Source: Histoplasma ohiense (Eukaryota; Ascomycota; Eurotiomycetes; Onygenales; Ajellomycetaceae). From it: DNA of 64,000 nucleotides. The notes below the pieces were generated by a model that was not told the origin of the DNA, made no database searches, and saw only the letters and a program-made list of their open reading frames with translations. The stretch lies in contig JAEVHH010000001.1 in assembly GCA_017607445.1 (NCBI GenBank), forward strand, positions 4,278,001 to 4,342,000. The letters are read 5' to 3'. Shown here piece after piece: positions 1 through 10,137 of the stretch (within the stretch, counting starts at the first letter, position 1; every line of letters begins with the position of its first letter). The translations under genes were made by a program, and so were the position numbers.

Positions 1-1737
1 GAAAAATTAGGGGTTGAAAGACGATGGTCGTATCAAAGCCGTGGTTTGTATCCCCATATCAACAGGCAAATTTTACTGTTCCACCACCAATGAATGAGGT
101 TTTACTGAATAAACAAAGCTGTCCAGTTTTTGATGAAAAATGGATTCCGAATGGAAGCACCGTTTGTAGAGGGGCTGCCATATCTGTCACGCCTCGAGGA
201 AAAACAGGCGATGGAGAAATTAGCAGAGAGTGAGCCTGGCATCGCAAAAATCATGGATGTCAACACCAAAGACATGGACCCAGAATCCCAAGCCTTTTTA
301 ACCCAGGTTCGCCGTCTGATTGACGCTTGGATTAACGAGGCAGGAGTAAGGAGATGATCGTTCTATTCATTCGAATGTCATCGCTAACGGCTGAAAGGAT
401 AAGGAAGACTACCTCAACATTCCGGAACCTTGCCCTCTAGAAACTGGAAACACAGAAGACCTATTAGGAAGCTGGAGGTTCAGTCTAAACAGTTACCAAA
501 AACGCTTGGTACATCAGCTGGTTCGGGTAGAGTATCCTTCGCTCGTCTCAATCGGTCGACAATCATTCGTACAAATCATTTCATACGACAAACAACGTGA
601 GGAGAGGATACGTGTTGATAAATCGCGAGCTCTTCGAGAGAGGGTTATCCAAAAAACGGGGTTTCGATGGGTTGTTGAGGGCATGGTTGGAGGTGACCTC
701 TCTGCAATGGACCCAAGGGGCTTTCATAGCTGTATCTCTAATTCCGCTCCAGTTAACACGAGCACGAGCGCCTTGTTGAGCTATTCTGACGACATACAGT
801 TGAAATTAAAACCAAGGCGGCCTGTGTTGGTTGGGCATAACTTGTTCACTGACCTCATTAACTTTTACAAATGCTTCATTGGGGACCTTCCGGATCGCGT
901 CGAAGATTTCAAGAACGCTATCCATGCTTTATTTCCCCTAGTTATTGACACGAAATATATGGCAACGCACAATTGTTCATCAATGACACCCTCATCGTCC
1001 CTGACAGAAATTCACGACAAACTGGCGCAGAGGAGGACTCCAAGAATACGTACGTTTTTTAACACAGCCCATATGGAGAATTGCATATTCTAACCGAGTG
1101 CAATTTAGTTCTCGATCCAGAATATGATAAATATGTTGACGAAAAGCCGCTCCACGAAGCGGGTTACGATAGCTTGCTCACAGCAAAGGTTCTGATCAGG
1201 CTGGCTGCGGAGTTGCTGGGAGAAGGAACTATTTCCAGCCCTTCCGCGCCTCCGATTACTCAGTCCATTGTTCTCGGTAGTTGGCCAAGGACTCCTCTGA
1301 AGACAACTTCAAGCATAAGAAAACGCATTGAAAATAAAGGTGAAAAACTCATAGACGTAGATGAGCCTGATTGCAGTGATTCCAAGAGCTTCTCCTCATC
1401 GACGTCGGTGATGTCAATTTTTAATAGACCGCCGATTAGGAAGGATAAATCAACGCCAAAACAAGCACCAGTGGATTGGAGGACAGAGAGCGAAGTCTGT
1501 CGTATTCGCTCCTTCTTTTCCGAACAACCTGCTGATGGCGAAAACGGTACTCTCAAAAGCCAGCTGCTATCTCTGGATTCCAATTCGCCTTTCCGAAAAC
1601 TTCGAGAGAAGGCCGTGAGTCAACGGAAGAGACAAAATTCAAGACTAATTCCTCCATTTTCCGATGATTTTTGGGATTCTTACGGAAACAAACTTCGAGT
1701 TTTTGGGACACTGGAAGAAATTTGTGACTTAAATTAA
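1..1737 (+). CDS. PARN/CAF1-family poly(A)-specific ribonuclease, 5' end outside window
   Basis: This is the C-terminal 514 residues of a DEDDh-type deadenylase of the PARN/CAF1 family, which shortens mRNA poly(A) tails. My exon model is 1..43, 119..345, 404..1049 and 1109..1737. The three introns (44..118, 346..403, 1050..1108) have GT-AG ends, branch-like CTGAAT/CTAAC sequences and compatible phases. The joined length is a multiple of three. Splicing restores the family patterns QSRAVQFLMKNGF, GLPYLSR and NIPEPCP. The exonuclease motif with the second catalytic Asp (GHNLFTDL) and the motif with His and the last Asp (HEAGYDSLLTAKV) are present. The first DxE motif lies left of the window. 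The protein ends shortly after a YGNKLRVFGT motif, after a low-complexity Ser/Lys-rich stretch. The first intron has a weak donor (GTTTGT), so the extreme left edge is the least certain. Unspliced, the frame changes look like decay, but the splice model removes all of them. Confidence 0.85.
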
Positions 1738-2306
1738 TCTTTTTAAGAGAAGGGAGCCCAATTCGCGCGACACGACTCAAAACGATTTGCACGAGGAGTT
1801 TAGATCCCTTTAAAGCATAATACAAATGTTTGAATTAAATATCTAAATTATTATCGGGGAGGTGAATAGAAGAACTGATGTATCCCGAATACATTGGTTC
1901 TGGAGGGCATATTTTTGTATGCAGTAGCTATCTAACCGTACACCTTAGAAGACGAAGGTACCGCTAGCGAAAATTGACCGCAATGACGGAATATCTTTCT
2001 CTAGGCACTGCTAAATGATCAAATAGCTGTGGAGGAGTAAAACGACGCAATTGATGATAAGGATTCGTGCCATATTTTGTAGATGAGGAGAAGATGTTTC
2101 AAACAGGCAGAGAAATTTTTAAGAGGCAAAAATTACATCACGTGTGGAGATTAAGTCACAATTGATCTAGCGTGCCAGCACATGAGTTCAAGGAACGTTT
2201 TGCTGGAGACTTTTTTTTGCCAGCCTCAGTAGGCAGGACAGGACAGGACGCAGGCCAGGCCACACCACAGCAACGAACAATTGCTGTCTACATTGTTGGT
2301 TGTGAG
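1738..2306. other. intergenic, PARN-like 3' side / mL46 promoter
   Basis: This stretch is AT-rich, with no coding-like frame. It holds the 3' flank of the ribonuclease gene and the promoter and leader of the mL46 gene. Confidence 0.6.
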
Positions 2307-3598
2307 ATGTCTGCGGGAACCAATGGCGCCAGGCGTTTTGCAACGCTGTTGAGTATGTGATATTGTTTATTTTCCCATCTACAAAGGGGAACCTGAGTTG
2401 TCTGGGAGCAGATGCTAATTCTTTTTAGGACCGTCAACATTTGATTCTGCTGTGTGCAGAAGCTGTCAAGAAACGCTCAGTCGCCGCGGATATGCCACTG
2501 CTGCTGAGCCAGCAGCTCAAGCTCCAGCGACACCTCAGACCACACCATCCGACACCGCAAGTAGTTCGCCCACCCTAACACCCAAATACGACATCAAAGC
2601 CGGAATCGTCCTCTCCCGCCCGCCCCGCCTAACCCGCGAGCTCACCTCATTCGAGAAAGCGTTCTACTTCTACCAACGCCGTCTAAACGACCGTCTTGCG
2701 CTGCCCTTTACGAAATACTTTTATTTTAAGCGTGACACACCCGCAGACGTCGATTGGAAGCGCAAGATCAAAGAGCGGCTGACGCCCTCGAGAGATATCG
2801 GGCGGTACAATGCGTATTCGAGTGAGGCATGGAACGACGAGTTGCTTGTTGGCTCCGTGGAGTCGGAGCCGGAGCACCAGATCAATGCACTAGTGAAGGA
2901 CGCGGAGGGACGAGCTGTTACCGATACGGATGAAAAGGAGGGGAAAAGAGACGAAGTTCCGCGGCCGCTTCCGAGGGTTACGGAGGCGGATGAGAAAGGG
3001 GATCATAGAAGCTTGGATCGGCTGTTGCATCGGACGCTGTATTTGTTGGTGCAGGTCAAGAACGGGGAGAAGGCATTCTGGATGTTTCCGAGTGTGAAGT
3101 TGCAGGAGAAGGAGAGTTTGAGAATGGTTCGTTCTAATTCTTCGTTTACTTTTTTTTAATTCTCATTTTATGTCCTCTGCGTTGTGGCTGCCTGTTTCAA
3201 GGCAGCAAATCTCGCAATTCCTGCCTCAACCTTTCCCCAGGCGATATCGATAGATTTTCCAAGCTAACCACGTAATATCATTTACATCAATACAGGGAGC
3301 GGAACGTGCGCTTTTGGACTCCGCAGGTCCTAACATGAATACCTGGATGGTTGGCTACCACCCGATCGGCCACTACGTCTACAACCTCCGCAAACCGAAA
3401 CGTGATCCAGAAGCGGGGACTGAATTTCGCGGCGAAAAAATATTCTTCCTTAAGGGGAGAATCATGGCCGGCCAGGCAGACCTGTTGAAAAATACCCTGG
3501 GCGTTGTCGATTTCAAGTGGCTGGCCAAGGATGAGATTCAAAAGTATGTGCTGCCGGTGTATTGGAGTTCGATTAAGAATATGCTGGAGGAGAGATGA
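2307..3598 (+). CDS. mitochondrial large ribosomal subunit protein mL46 (MRPL46; yeast MRPL17 family)
   Basis: This is a structural protein of the mitochondrial 54S ribosomal subunit. Exons are 2307..2352, 2429..3126 and 3296..3598. Intron 1 (GTATGT...GCTAATTCTTTTTAG) and intron 2 (GTTCGT...TACAG) are in phase and give about 348 residues. The start is the ATG at 2307, because it supplies a basic, Ser/Thr-rich presequence (MSAGTNGARRFATLL then RPSTFDSAVCRSC) typical of mitochondrial import. The mature part has the family signature: KAGIVLSRPPRLTRELTSFE followed by FYFYQRRLN near the start, and in exon 3 WMVGYHPIGHYVY, GEKIFFLKGRI and FKWLAKDEI, part of the Nudix-like fold. A Glu/Lys-rich low-complexity loop lies between the two halves. 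Family assignment is firm. Confidence 0.93.
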
Positions 3599-4264
3599 CG
3601 TTTTGGAAGGGAGGAGGCTGTTTTGTAGGTGAAGTTGTGATTTGAATTGGCCCCGTGGATGTCTTGTATAATTTCCCCCCTGTATACTGCAATGTTGTAT
3701 GGACTAAGCTCTGGTAAAGAATTGGATCGGGTTGACTTTTGGGGCTTTTCTTTCTTCCTCTAAGATTTCCCTTCTCTCATTTGTGTCTGTACAATTACTA
3801 GATTCATGGAATTTGACGTTTGACAAAGCTGTACATCTTTCCTATTTTGAGGTGGGGGATTGATTCGCTAAGAACCCTCCTCGTATCCTTATAAGGTATC
3901 TCCATCAGTGAATTGTTTTCCCAGTTGATTCACTATTTTTTAGAATGTATTTAACTGACATGTCATAACAATCTTTCAGGAAACATATCCCAAGCTTCCC
4001 ATTAGAAACGCCGCGCACCGCCCTAACTCTGACCCCAAACCCAGGGCAAAATAAAGATAAGTAAATCCAAAGGGAGGATTCATCACCGGGAGATCCCTTC
4101 CTCATAGCCTCTTCCAAACCAAAAGAGAAACATTCTTCGCCGAAAATTTGGTATATCAGACATACATGCTCTTTTCTATAGCCACTTGAGAGATAGATAT
4201 AAGAGCAGACAGAGGTAGGAACACAAACTAGCCATTAAATGAGAAAGGTGGACACAGTTTTCAC
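3599..4264. other. convergent intergenic region, mL46 / CRIPT
   Basis: The 3' ends of two convergent genes face each other here. I see no coding frame and no structured element beyond AT-rich untranslated sequence. Confidence 0.55.
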
Positions 4265-4583
4265 TCATTTACAATTGAATTTCTGCGCCTGAACGACGGG
4301 CTGGTCCTTCGAGTTTTTACCCGCGGCGGCTAGGCTTTTGCCGCACATTGCGCAGGCTACAACGAGTTTGATTAATAAACTATCATCATTTCAATCAAGG
4401 GGAAACAAGAAAGGTTGGGGAAACATACCGTTCTTCGTATAAGCGCATCGTTGGCAGAATTTCCTGCCCTGCTCTGTCTTGGTTTTGCACGACTCGCACG
4501 CACTCGAGTAGGCGGCATATGGGTTTTTGGCCTTGCTGCTAAGGAGTTTGTTCTGTTGCTGAGAAGTTAGTGGATGCCTTCAG

Positions 4584-4624
<41 letters not shown>

Positions 4625-5131
4625 GCTGAATGTATCAACCGATAAACGATTCTTAGTTGCGCATGCGATTCGCCATGATTGTGAATGTCAGGGCTTTCGC
4701 ACCACGTTGCTGTGCCACCCTGAGAGGGATATGATGTGGGAAGGGAGGCCATCGATAAGGCTGACGCATCTGCACAGGTCGATGTTGGAATGCTGGCTAA
4801 TCCAACACGCAATCAATTCAGCCACGCTGAACCCCTACAACGTACTTGCGTAGATACGAGTAAAGCGTTGAATGTGGCCACCCAGTCAAATTCCAGGCAA
4901 TCCCTTCAGGGTGAGGGCTAGAATGATAGTCGTGGAAACATGGAATAAATTGAAATGACATACTTTTGATATCCCAGTTTTTCCTAGGGTTGCAGACGAT
5001 TTACTATTCGCACCTCCACTCCCACCAACGGTGCTGCTCGGAGAGCCATAATATATATCACTTTTTCGTGTGACAGCTGGAGTGGCGAGCTCGGTTTTCT
5101 TGAGCTTCCTTTGGCACTTCGTACAGACCAT
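4265..5131 (-). CDS. CRIPT family cysteine-rich zinc-binding protein
   Basis: This is a small zinc-binding protein related to animal CRIPT. The animal protein was first described as a PDZ-binding protein and is also associated with the minor spliceosome. Reading on the minus strand, exons are 5131..4964, 4552..4429 and 4356..4265, giving 127 residues. All joins are in phase, with GTATGT donors. Four CxxC pairs are visible: MVCTKC at the N-terminus, CESC, CQRCAY and CAMCGKS. The conserved KNPYAAYS block precedes the second pair. The second exon could start six bases earlier (two Gln codons) because two AG acceptors are close together. The first intron (411 bases) is much longer than its neighbours and contains a run of 33 A on the plus strand. 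The protein ends QKFNCK. Identification is firm; the molecular role in fungi is not well known. Confidence 0.93.
4588..4620 (+). repeat. A33 homopolymer inside CRIPT intron
   Basis: There are thirty-three consecutive A on the plus strand (T on the transcribed CRIPT strand), within the first intron of the gene. Confidence 0.95.
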
Positions 5132-7784
5132 CTTGCCACGGGAATTGTTGCCAGCTTAAAATAGGTTCGCCTTACCCCGCCAGCTGTTTCTGAAGATAAG
5201 ACGACCCCAGAACGAAGCTGTGTGGTTTCTAGAGGAAGGATGAAGGGAGAAGCATGATATGGACAAGCCGCATGATGAAGCTCAAGCATTTTCCGTTGTG
5301 GCTTAGCGCGCCTGCGGCTCAAGTTTCCGCCCGAACTCCAGCCACCAGATACCACATTGGGGGCTTTTGACTGGGATAGATATATACTTAACTATGACAA
5401 ACATGTTTAAGTCGCGTTATTTAGAAACTAACTATGGAATTTTGGCACAGAGCAGTCTTAGCCCTGCAATATAAACCGCAGTTCTACTCCTCTCAGCTGG
5501 GCCTGTCCAAAATGTTCTGGGCTGAAGGGTTCGCAACTGAGAGCTGCAATGCACAAATCACCGGAAACCACGATCACAGTGTTGGCTAAGTTCCAGGCAT
5601 TTTGTTTGTTAGTAGTTGCCCTATAATTCTATGACCGGTATTGGAAAATCTTTACACGATGCTGCAAACCACTAAATCATATGGCTTCGTTCGGTTTCTC
5701 TCGAATAACTTGCTAGGCAAAGTCATTCTGCAACTTATCTCCTTCATTTTGTAGTTATTACATTGATGGAGGCTTCGAATTCTTTGCTATGTCATGTTTC
5801 CCCCAGCAGAATTGAGGCCGAAGTGTATTTCGAAGTATTTTGTTACTCTTGAAACCACCAAATTGGCAAAATTTCGAAGCCATACTCACTCCCCAGACGA
5901 AGGAATTGAATGTCTGATTCAACAAGCCTTGCCGCCTACAACACTTTGCGGAGTTTCCTCTCAAATGAATGCGCTTTAAAAGAAGCCCGCTTTTTTACTC
6001 AAGTGTCACCAGCTCAGATTCAGTTGGCTTCTCTTCTTTGTCTCTTTGTCTCTTTGTCTCTCGGAAGAACGCCGCGAGCTGGCGTTGGCCAAATGACAGG
6101 TTGCAGGCCTAGCTACCCGGGAATTCCTCTCCTCACTACCTAGACAGCGATGTGTTAGAGACGGCTCCAATACTCGCCAGGCCCAATATACTCGATAGCA
6201 ACCGGGACCTATCTGAGCTCGTTTTTCATCTACATTTGGTCTCGCGACGTTAGACCTGGAACTGGACCCTCCCTGCTCAGGAGCGGCCACCTGCCTATCA
6301 TGTATATCCCACATCGTTGCTTGAGCACCCACTCTGTCAGTTAACAGTCACCTGCCTGCCAAACGCATCCACAACGGAGCTATCGCTTCTTGGACTTCCT
6401 GATGGGGCATATGCTGTCTCAAAGGCATCAAGTGGAAGCACAAGTGGGGTCATCATCAAGAATCCTTCCCTGTTGTCCACTGCAGGATAATCAAGTGTTA
6501 GTCGTACAGGATGCAGAGGTAATGATTACTCTCAAAGGGTACGGATGCGAAGGGAGTCCTGATTCTTCTCCGACAGCCGACATGGATTTTCCGCCCGGAA
6601 TTCCGGCCAAAACGACTACTCATGGACGATCATCAGCTAGATCGGTTTAGTGTTAGTAATGGAATAATTGCGGATCACCTTCGTGGTAATGTAGATCGTT
6701 TAATTGTCAATGGCATATAACGCATTCGGTAACGGGCCTGCGGGGGGCGAATGTAAGAGTGACGATGCTGAATGGCTATTATTAGGCTTTGGGATTGAGA
6801 TGTTGTACCTCGAACCAAAACGCTAATAATATCATGGCGTGCGGCGTCGATGGTACGGACAAATATACTGCTCTTGTCTGCTGAGGCTCAGCTGTGCTGG
6901 CAAGCAAGCTCAGCGGGAGTGTTGAAACGGCGCGCAAGAGTTTGTGGATGGTTAAAAACATTCTTGAAGCGATTGATTCATCGATGAGTTCTTACTGACC
7001 CTGCATGTCACAGACGGACCCTGTTTAGACACTGTAGCCTCAGAAAAATTGTGTTGAGAGAGCACTAGAGTTACATAAAATTGTAGAAGCTCGGTGTTAA
7101 GACAGGAGGTGCAACGTCATTCATGTCCTGCGCACAAGTTCTACCGTGGCGCATCATTCTTTGATCTTCTGATCTGTCCATGGGATCTGCGCGCCTCTGG
7201 ACCGAAAAATATGGGTTTGTCTTCTGTAAGGCTGGGTTTCGATACTCCTTCTTCCATTTTCAATTCTCTGTTTGGATTTCCCCGGGTCGGAGATATACCA
7301 TCCATATGGGCTTTGCTCTATCGTGAATTTCCCATGCCCCTACAGTCGAATGCAGGTATCAAAACTCGCCCGCTGCGGCGTACCAACTCTGGGATAAATT
7401 CAAGTATTCATATCCTTTTCCGCTTCAGAGGACTCGGGATCCAAATGCAGCTGAAATTCAATGAAAGGAAACCGTTGGAGGCCAAATGATACGCGGTGGC
7501 AAAAATAATAGTGGGCTATCAAAAGCAGCAAAAATCGGCGACCTACTAATCCATGCGGATGCAGGCCTGTCAACCGCTGAAACCGCTGGAATGATCTCCC
7601 TGTTCTAGCTTCCATGCATGGCTCCTGTGTCCCAAACTAGATCCATTAGAATACAGGGAGGGTAATCAGAATAGACCTGGCGACAGTGCTGCTATTTTGA
7701 TTTTCCGATATTCTTTGACTTTTTGACTTTTTGATTTTTTGTCCGGAATTCAAATTCCTCGCACTTGCGCGCGCACAAACACAA

Positions 7785-7832
<48 letters not shown>
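7785..7832. repeat. compound (CA)n(TA)n microsatellite
   Basis: An alternating CA tract runs directly into an alternating TA tract of about 26 bases. It creates artificial His/Thr and Ile/Tyr frames that should not be read as protein. Confidence 0.95.
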
Positions 7833-8182
7833 GTTTTTCCCCTCGAATTGCGAATGGGGCGTCCGCGAATTCTGTTCTCAACCAGGTTGCTGGGATCGGA
7901 GTGGACAGAGTCAGGCCCGCGGGAAGCCATCAATGTGGCCGTCATCGGAGGCGGAAGCTGGGGCCAGTGCATTATGCATGCAGGCTATTGTTGTGCCTGC
8001 CATGCCAGGGATAGCTGTCAGAGCACGCGTTGGGGGTTTCTTTGGATGTGGGCGAAAACTGTGCTATGGAGCTGGAGAGGAACAGAGACCCTTGTTCCCA
8101 ATAGCTAATAAAATTCGTATATACCTGGGTTGCCCCCCTTCATCAGCTCGTTTCTTCGCACACTCCCAATCTGTTTTCATCT

Positions 8183-8392
8183 TCATTCTTTTTCAGTCTT
8201 TGACATCCAGCTACGGGAATGACGAGGATATAGTTGTATTGTTTCGCCTTCTTCCAGTTCTGATTCACTCTCCTGTTGTTGCCTCACTTCTGTCGCTCGT
8301 TCCCTGCTTCGTGAAGCAAGCGCCACCGTCTGACCAGGCCAGCTGGACCGGAGTTCATCATCTCCACCACTGGCGCGCCTCCTGGATTCCAT
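8183..8392 (-). CDS. possible small hydrophilic ORF, 69 residues, unassigned
   Basis: This ORF starts with an ATG and encodes a strongly charged protein (MESRRRASGGDDELRS near the start, then a Gln/Glu-rich stretch). Composition is protein-like, but I recognise no family. It may be an exon of an unresolved minus-strand gene or a chance frame. Confidence 0.2.
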   Translation of the reverse strand: MESRRRASGGDDELRSSWPGQTVALASRSRERATEVRQQQESESELEEGETIQLYPRHSRSWMSKTEKE

Positions 8393-9219
8393 TTTGTTGA
8401 GATATTCGGGTTTTATACAGCAACGGAGCAGTTAATCCGCCACCTAATAATTATTTAATCCATTAATTATGAAATGCTTGGTCTATGACTTTCTTCAAAT
8501 CTTTAATTATTACCCTCTATACTCAATATATATATTCACATACCTGCAAAACTGTCGTTTATGTCACATTAATTTTCCCCAATCGTTGAAAACATAGTTG
8601 GCCATTCCGCTCACTGGATTTGCTTGACTCTTGATTTCTGTGTGGATTTGTGTCAGCTCAACTCGTACTCCCGCCAGAACCAAAGTGCGTCACGCGGCTT
8701 GAGGCTGACATCTCATACATTTCTCACGTTGGATTGAGCTATTAGAGGAGTTCGGCTCCCTAGATCCTTCCTCAAGCCGGCTATTGCTCTCTTCTTCGGT
8801 TGTGATTGCAGCTGCTTTGAGCCTTGTCAAAAAAACTGTTGTGTAGCTCCAAGGGTGCTCCACACCGATTGGATAGCGCAGCAACTCGCCCTACCAACAC
8901 AGGCGCAGAACAGAACTTTCCGAGCCCTTAGTTACTGTTGTTGATACCCCGTACTGCAATTTCCCCTCTGGGGAGGTAGCGACGCTAAGGTTGCTGTTCT
9001 CGACGACAACGGGCCATTCCGCTGGTCCAGCAGTGCCCCCAACTCGAGCAACAGAACTTCACTTCGAGAAGCCGGAGATCTCCTGTAAGGCAAGTCGATA
9101 TTAAAATTAAACAGGTCAAGGCCTCTGGGAAAGTAAAAAGAGCAAATTACATGTCGGGAATCGACATTTTGATATAAAAAATCAATTCTGCGAATACAAT
9201 TGGAATTGGGTTTATAACA

Positions 9220-10137
9220 ATGCCCCCCGACAGATCATGTTTTACGGCACTGAACCTTCCGCCGACTTTTTCCTGCCCGGAGCGCATGGACTATTTTACT
9301 CTGGCTGCAGCACCTAACACTGATTTATGGCGCAAACCACCGGACCGCGACACCTCGACAGCTCCCATCTTGTTCACATCACTGTTGCAACCATTCGTTA
9401 TTGCGGAAGTGACAGTTACGGCGGATTGGGAGATGGAATGGGATCAGGGCGGCCTTGTTATATTCGCTGGCCCAGCACCGTCCCAACAAGCACTGCCACC
9501 CTCAAATATTGGCCGTAATAATGTTAATGATAATATTACTCATAACACACACGTCATCCCCTCAGCCCAACTACCTCGAGAGCAAACGGCACCACCTCCA
9601 TACCCGCAGCCAACCCGGCACACTCCCTGCAAATGGGTAAAGGCCGGTCTAGAGTTTTCCTCCGGAACCGTCAATGCTTCCTCCGTGAGCGCTACGGCGG
9701 ATGGTGCAGATTGGTGTCTATCACCATTGGCACCCGCTAACCAACCCACAACAATCAACTCGCTGCGGATAAAGCTCGAGCGCGTCGGCCACTCACTCTG
9801 GGTCTGGTACCAGCTGCCTTCAGCCGTCTCCCCTTATGCATGCACGCCTGGTGCGTTGAGTGATACCTGGCGAAAGCTTCGCGAGGTCACTTGGTTCTTT
9901 TGGGGTGTTGAGGACAAGAGTGTCCATGTTGGCGTATATGCTAGTCGTCCATCAAATTTTTCGATAAGCAATAGCGTCTGGGAAACGAGGAATGGGAATC
10001 GCTTCGTCCAGGGTGGGACTCCGGAGCAAGGGCAAGGGGCTGTGGCTGGCGGGAGTGGCATCGTAAATCGTTCCATGGACGACGACGCGGGACCCGACGG
10101 GCTGGTTGTGGAGTTTGAGGATCTGGAGATCTTTTGA
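9220..10137 (+). CDS. DUF1349 / REE1-like concanavalin-type beta-sandwich protein
   Basis: 305 residues, one exon as written. The pattern WRKPP...FVIAEVTVTADWEMEWDQGGLVIFAGP, then WVKAGLEFSSGTVNASSV, then LRIKLERVGHSLWVWYQ and VHVGVYASRPS is that of the DUF1349 family. That family has a concanavalin-like fold and includes yeast REE1, linked to enolase regulation. The biochemical activity is unknown. The start is the ATG at 9220, shortly before the first domain strand. Between the FAGP strand and the WVKAGLEF strand sits an insertion of about 55 residues rich in Asn, Pro and Gln. Part of it (9515..9565) begins GTAATA, ends CTCAG and is 51 bases with no stop, so it may be a frame-neutral intron. 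No signal peptide is evident, suggesting an intracellular protein. Confidence 0.85.
   Translation: MPPDRSCFTALNLPPTFSCPERMDYFTLAAAPNTDLWRKPPDRDTSTAPILFTSLLQPFVIAEVTVTADWEMEWDQGGLVIFAGPAPSQQALPPSNIGRNNVNDNITHNTHVIPSAQLPREQTAPPPYPQPTRHTPCKWVKAGLEFSSGTVNASSVSATADGADWCLSPLAPANQPTTINSLRIKLERVGHSLWVWYQLPSAVSPYACTPGALSDTWRKLREVTWFFWGVEDKSVHVGVYASRPSNFSISNSVWETRNGNRFVQGGTPEQGQGAVAGGSGIVNRSMDDDAGPDGLVVEFEDLEIF

Larger units (their letters stand above)
5132..9219. other. 4-kb gene-poor region
   Basis: No recognisable gene. The longest frames start inside a microsatellite or lack ATG. Coding-like stretches without an assignable family lie on the minus strand around 8183..8392 and 8690..9050 (see findings). 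The promoters of CRIPT (left) and the DUF1349 gene (right) must lie at the edges. Confidence 0.5.

Noticed and set aside
1..1100. Frame changes suggesting that the ribonuclease gene is a pseudogene
   Set aside because: Three introns with good phase and branch points restore one continuous, family-like frame whose length is a multiple of three.
7765..8400. 211-residue plus-strand ORF
   Set aside because: It starts inside the (CA)n(TA)n microsatellite and its remainder has no family features; chance frame.
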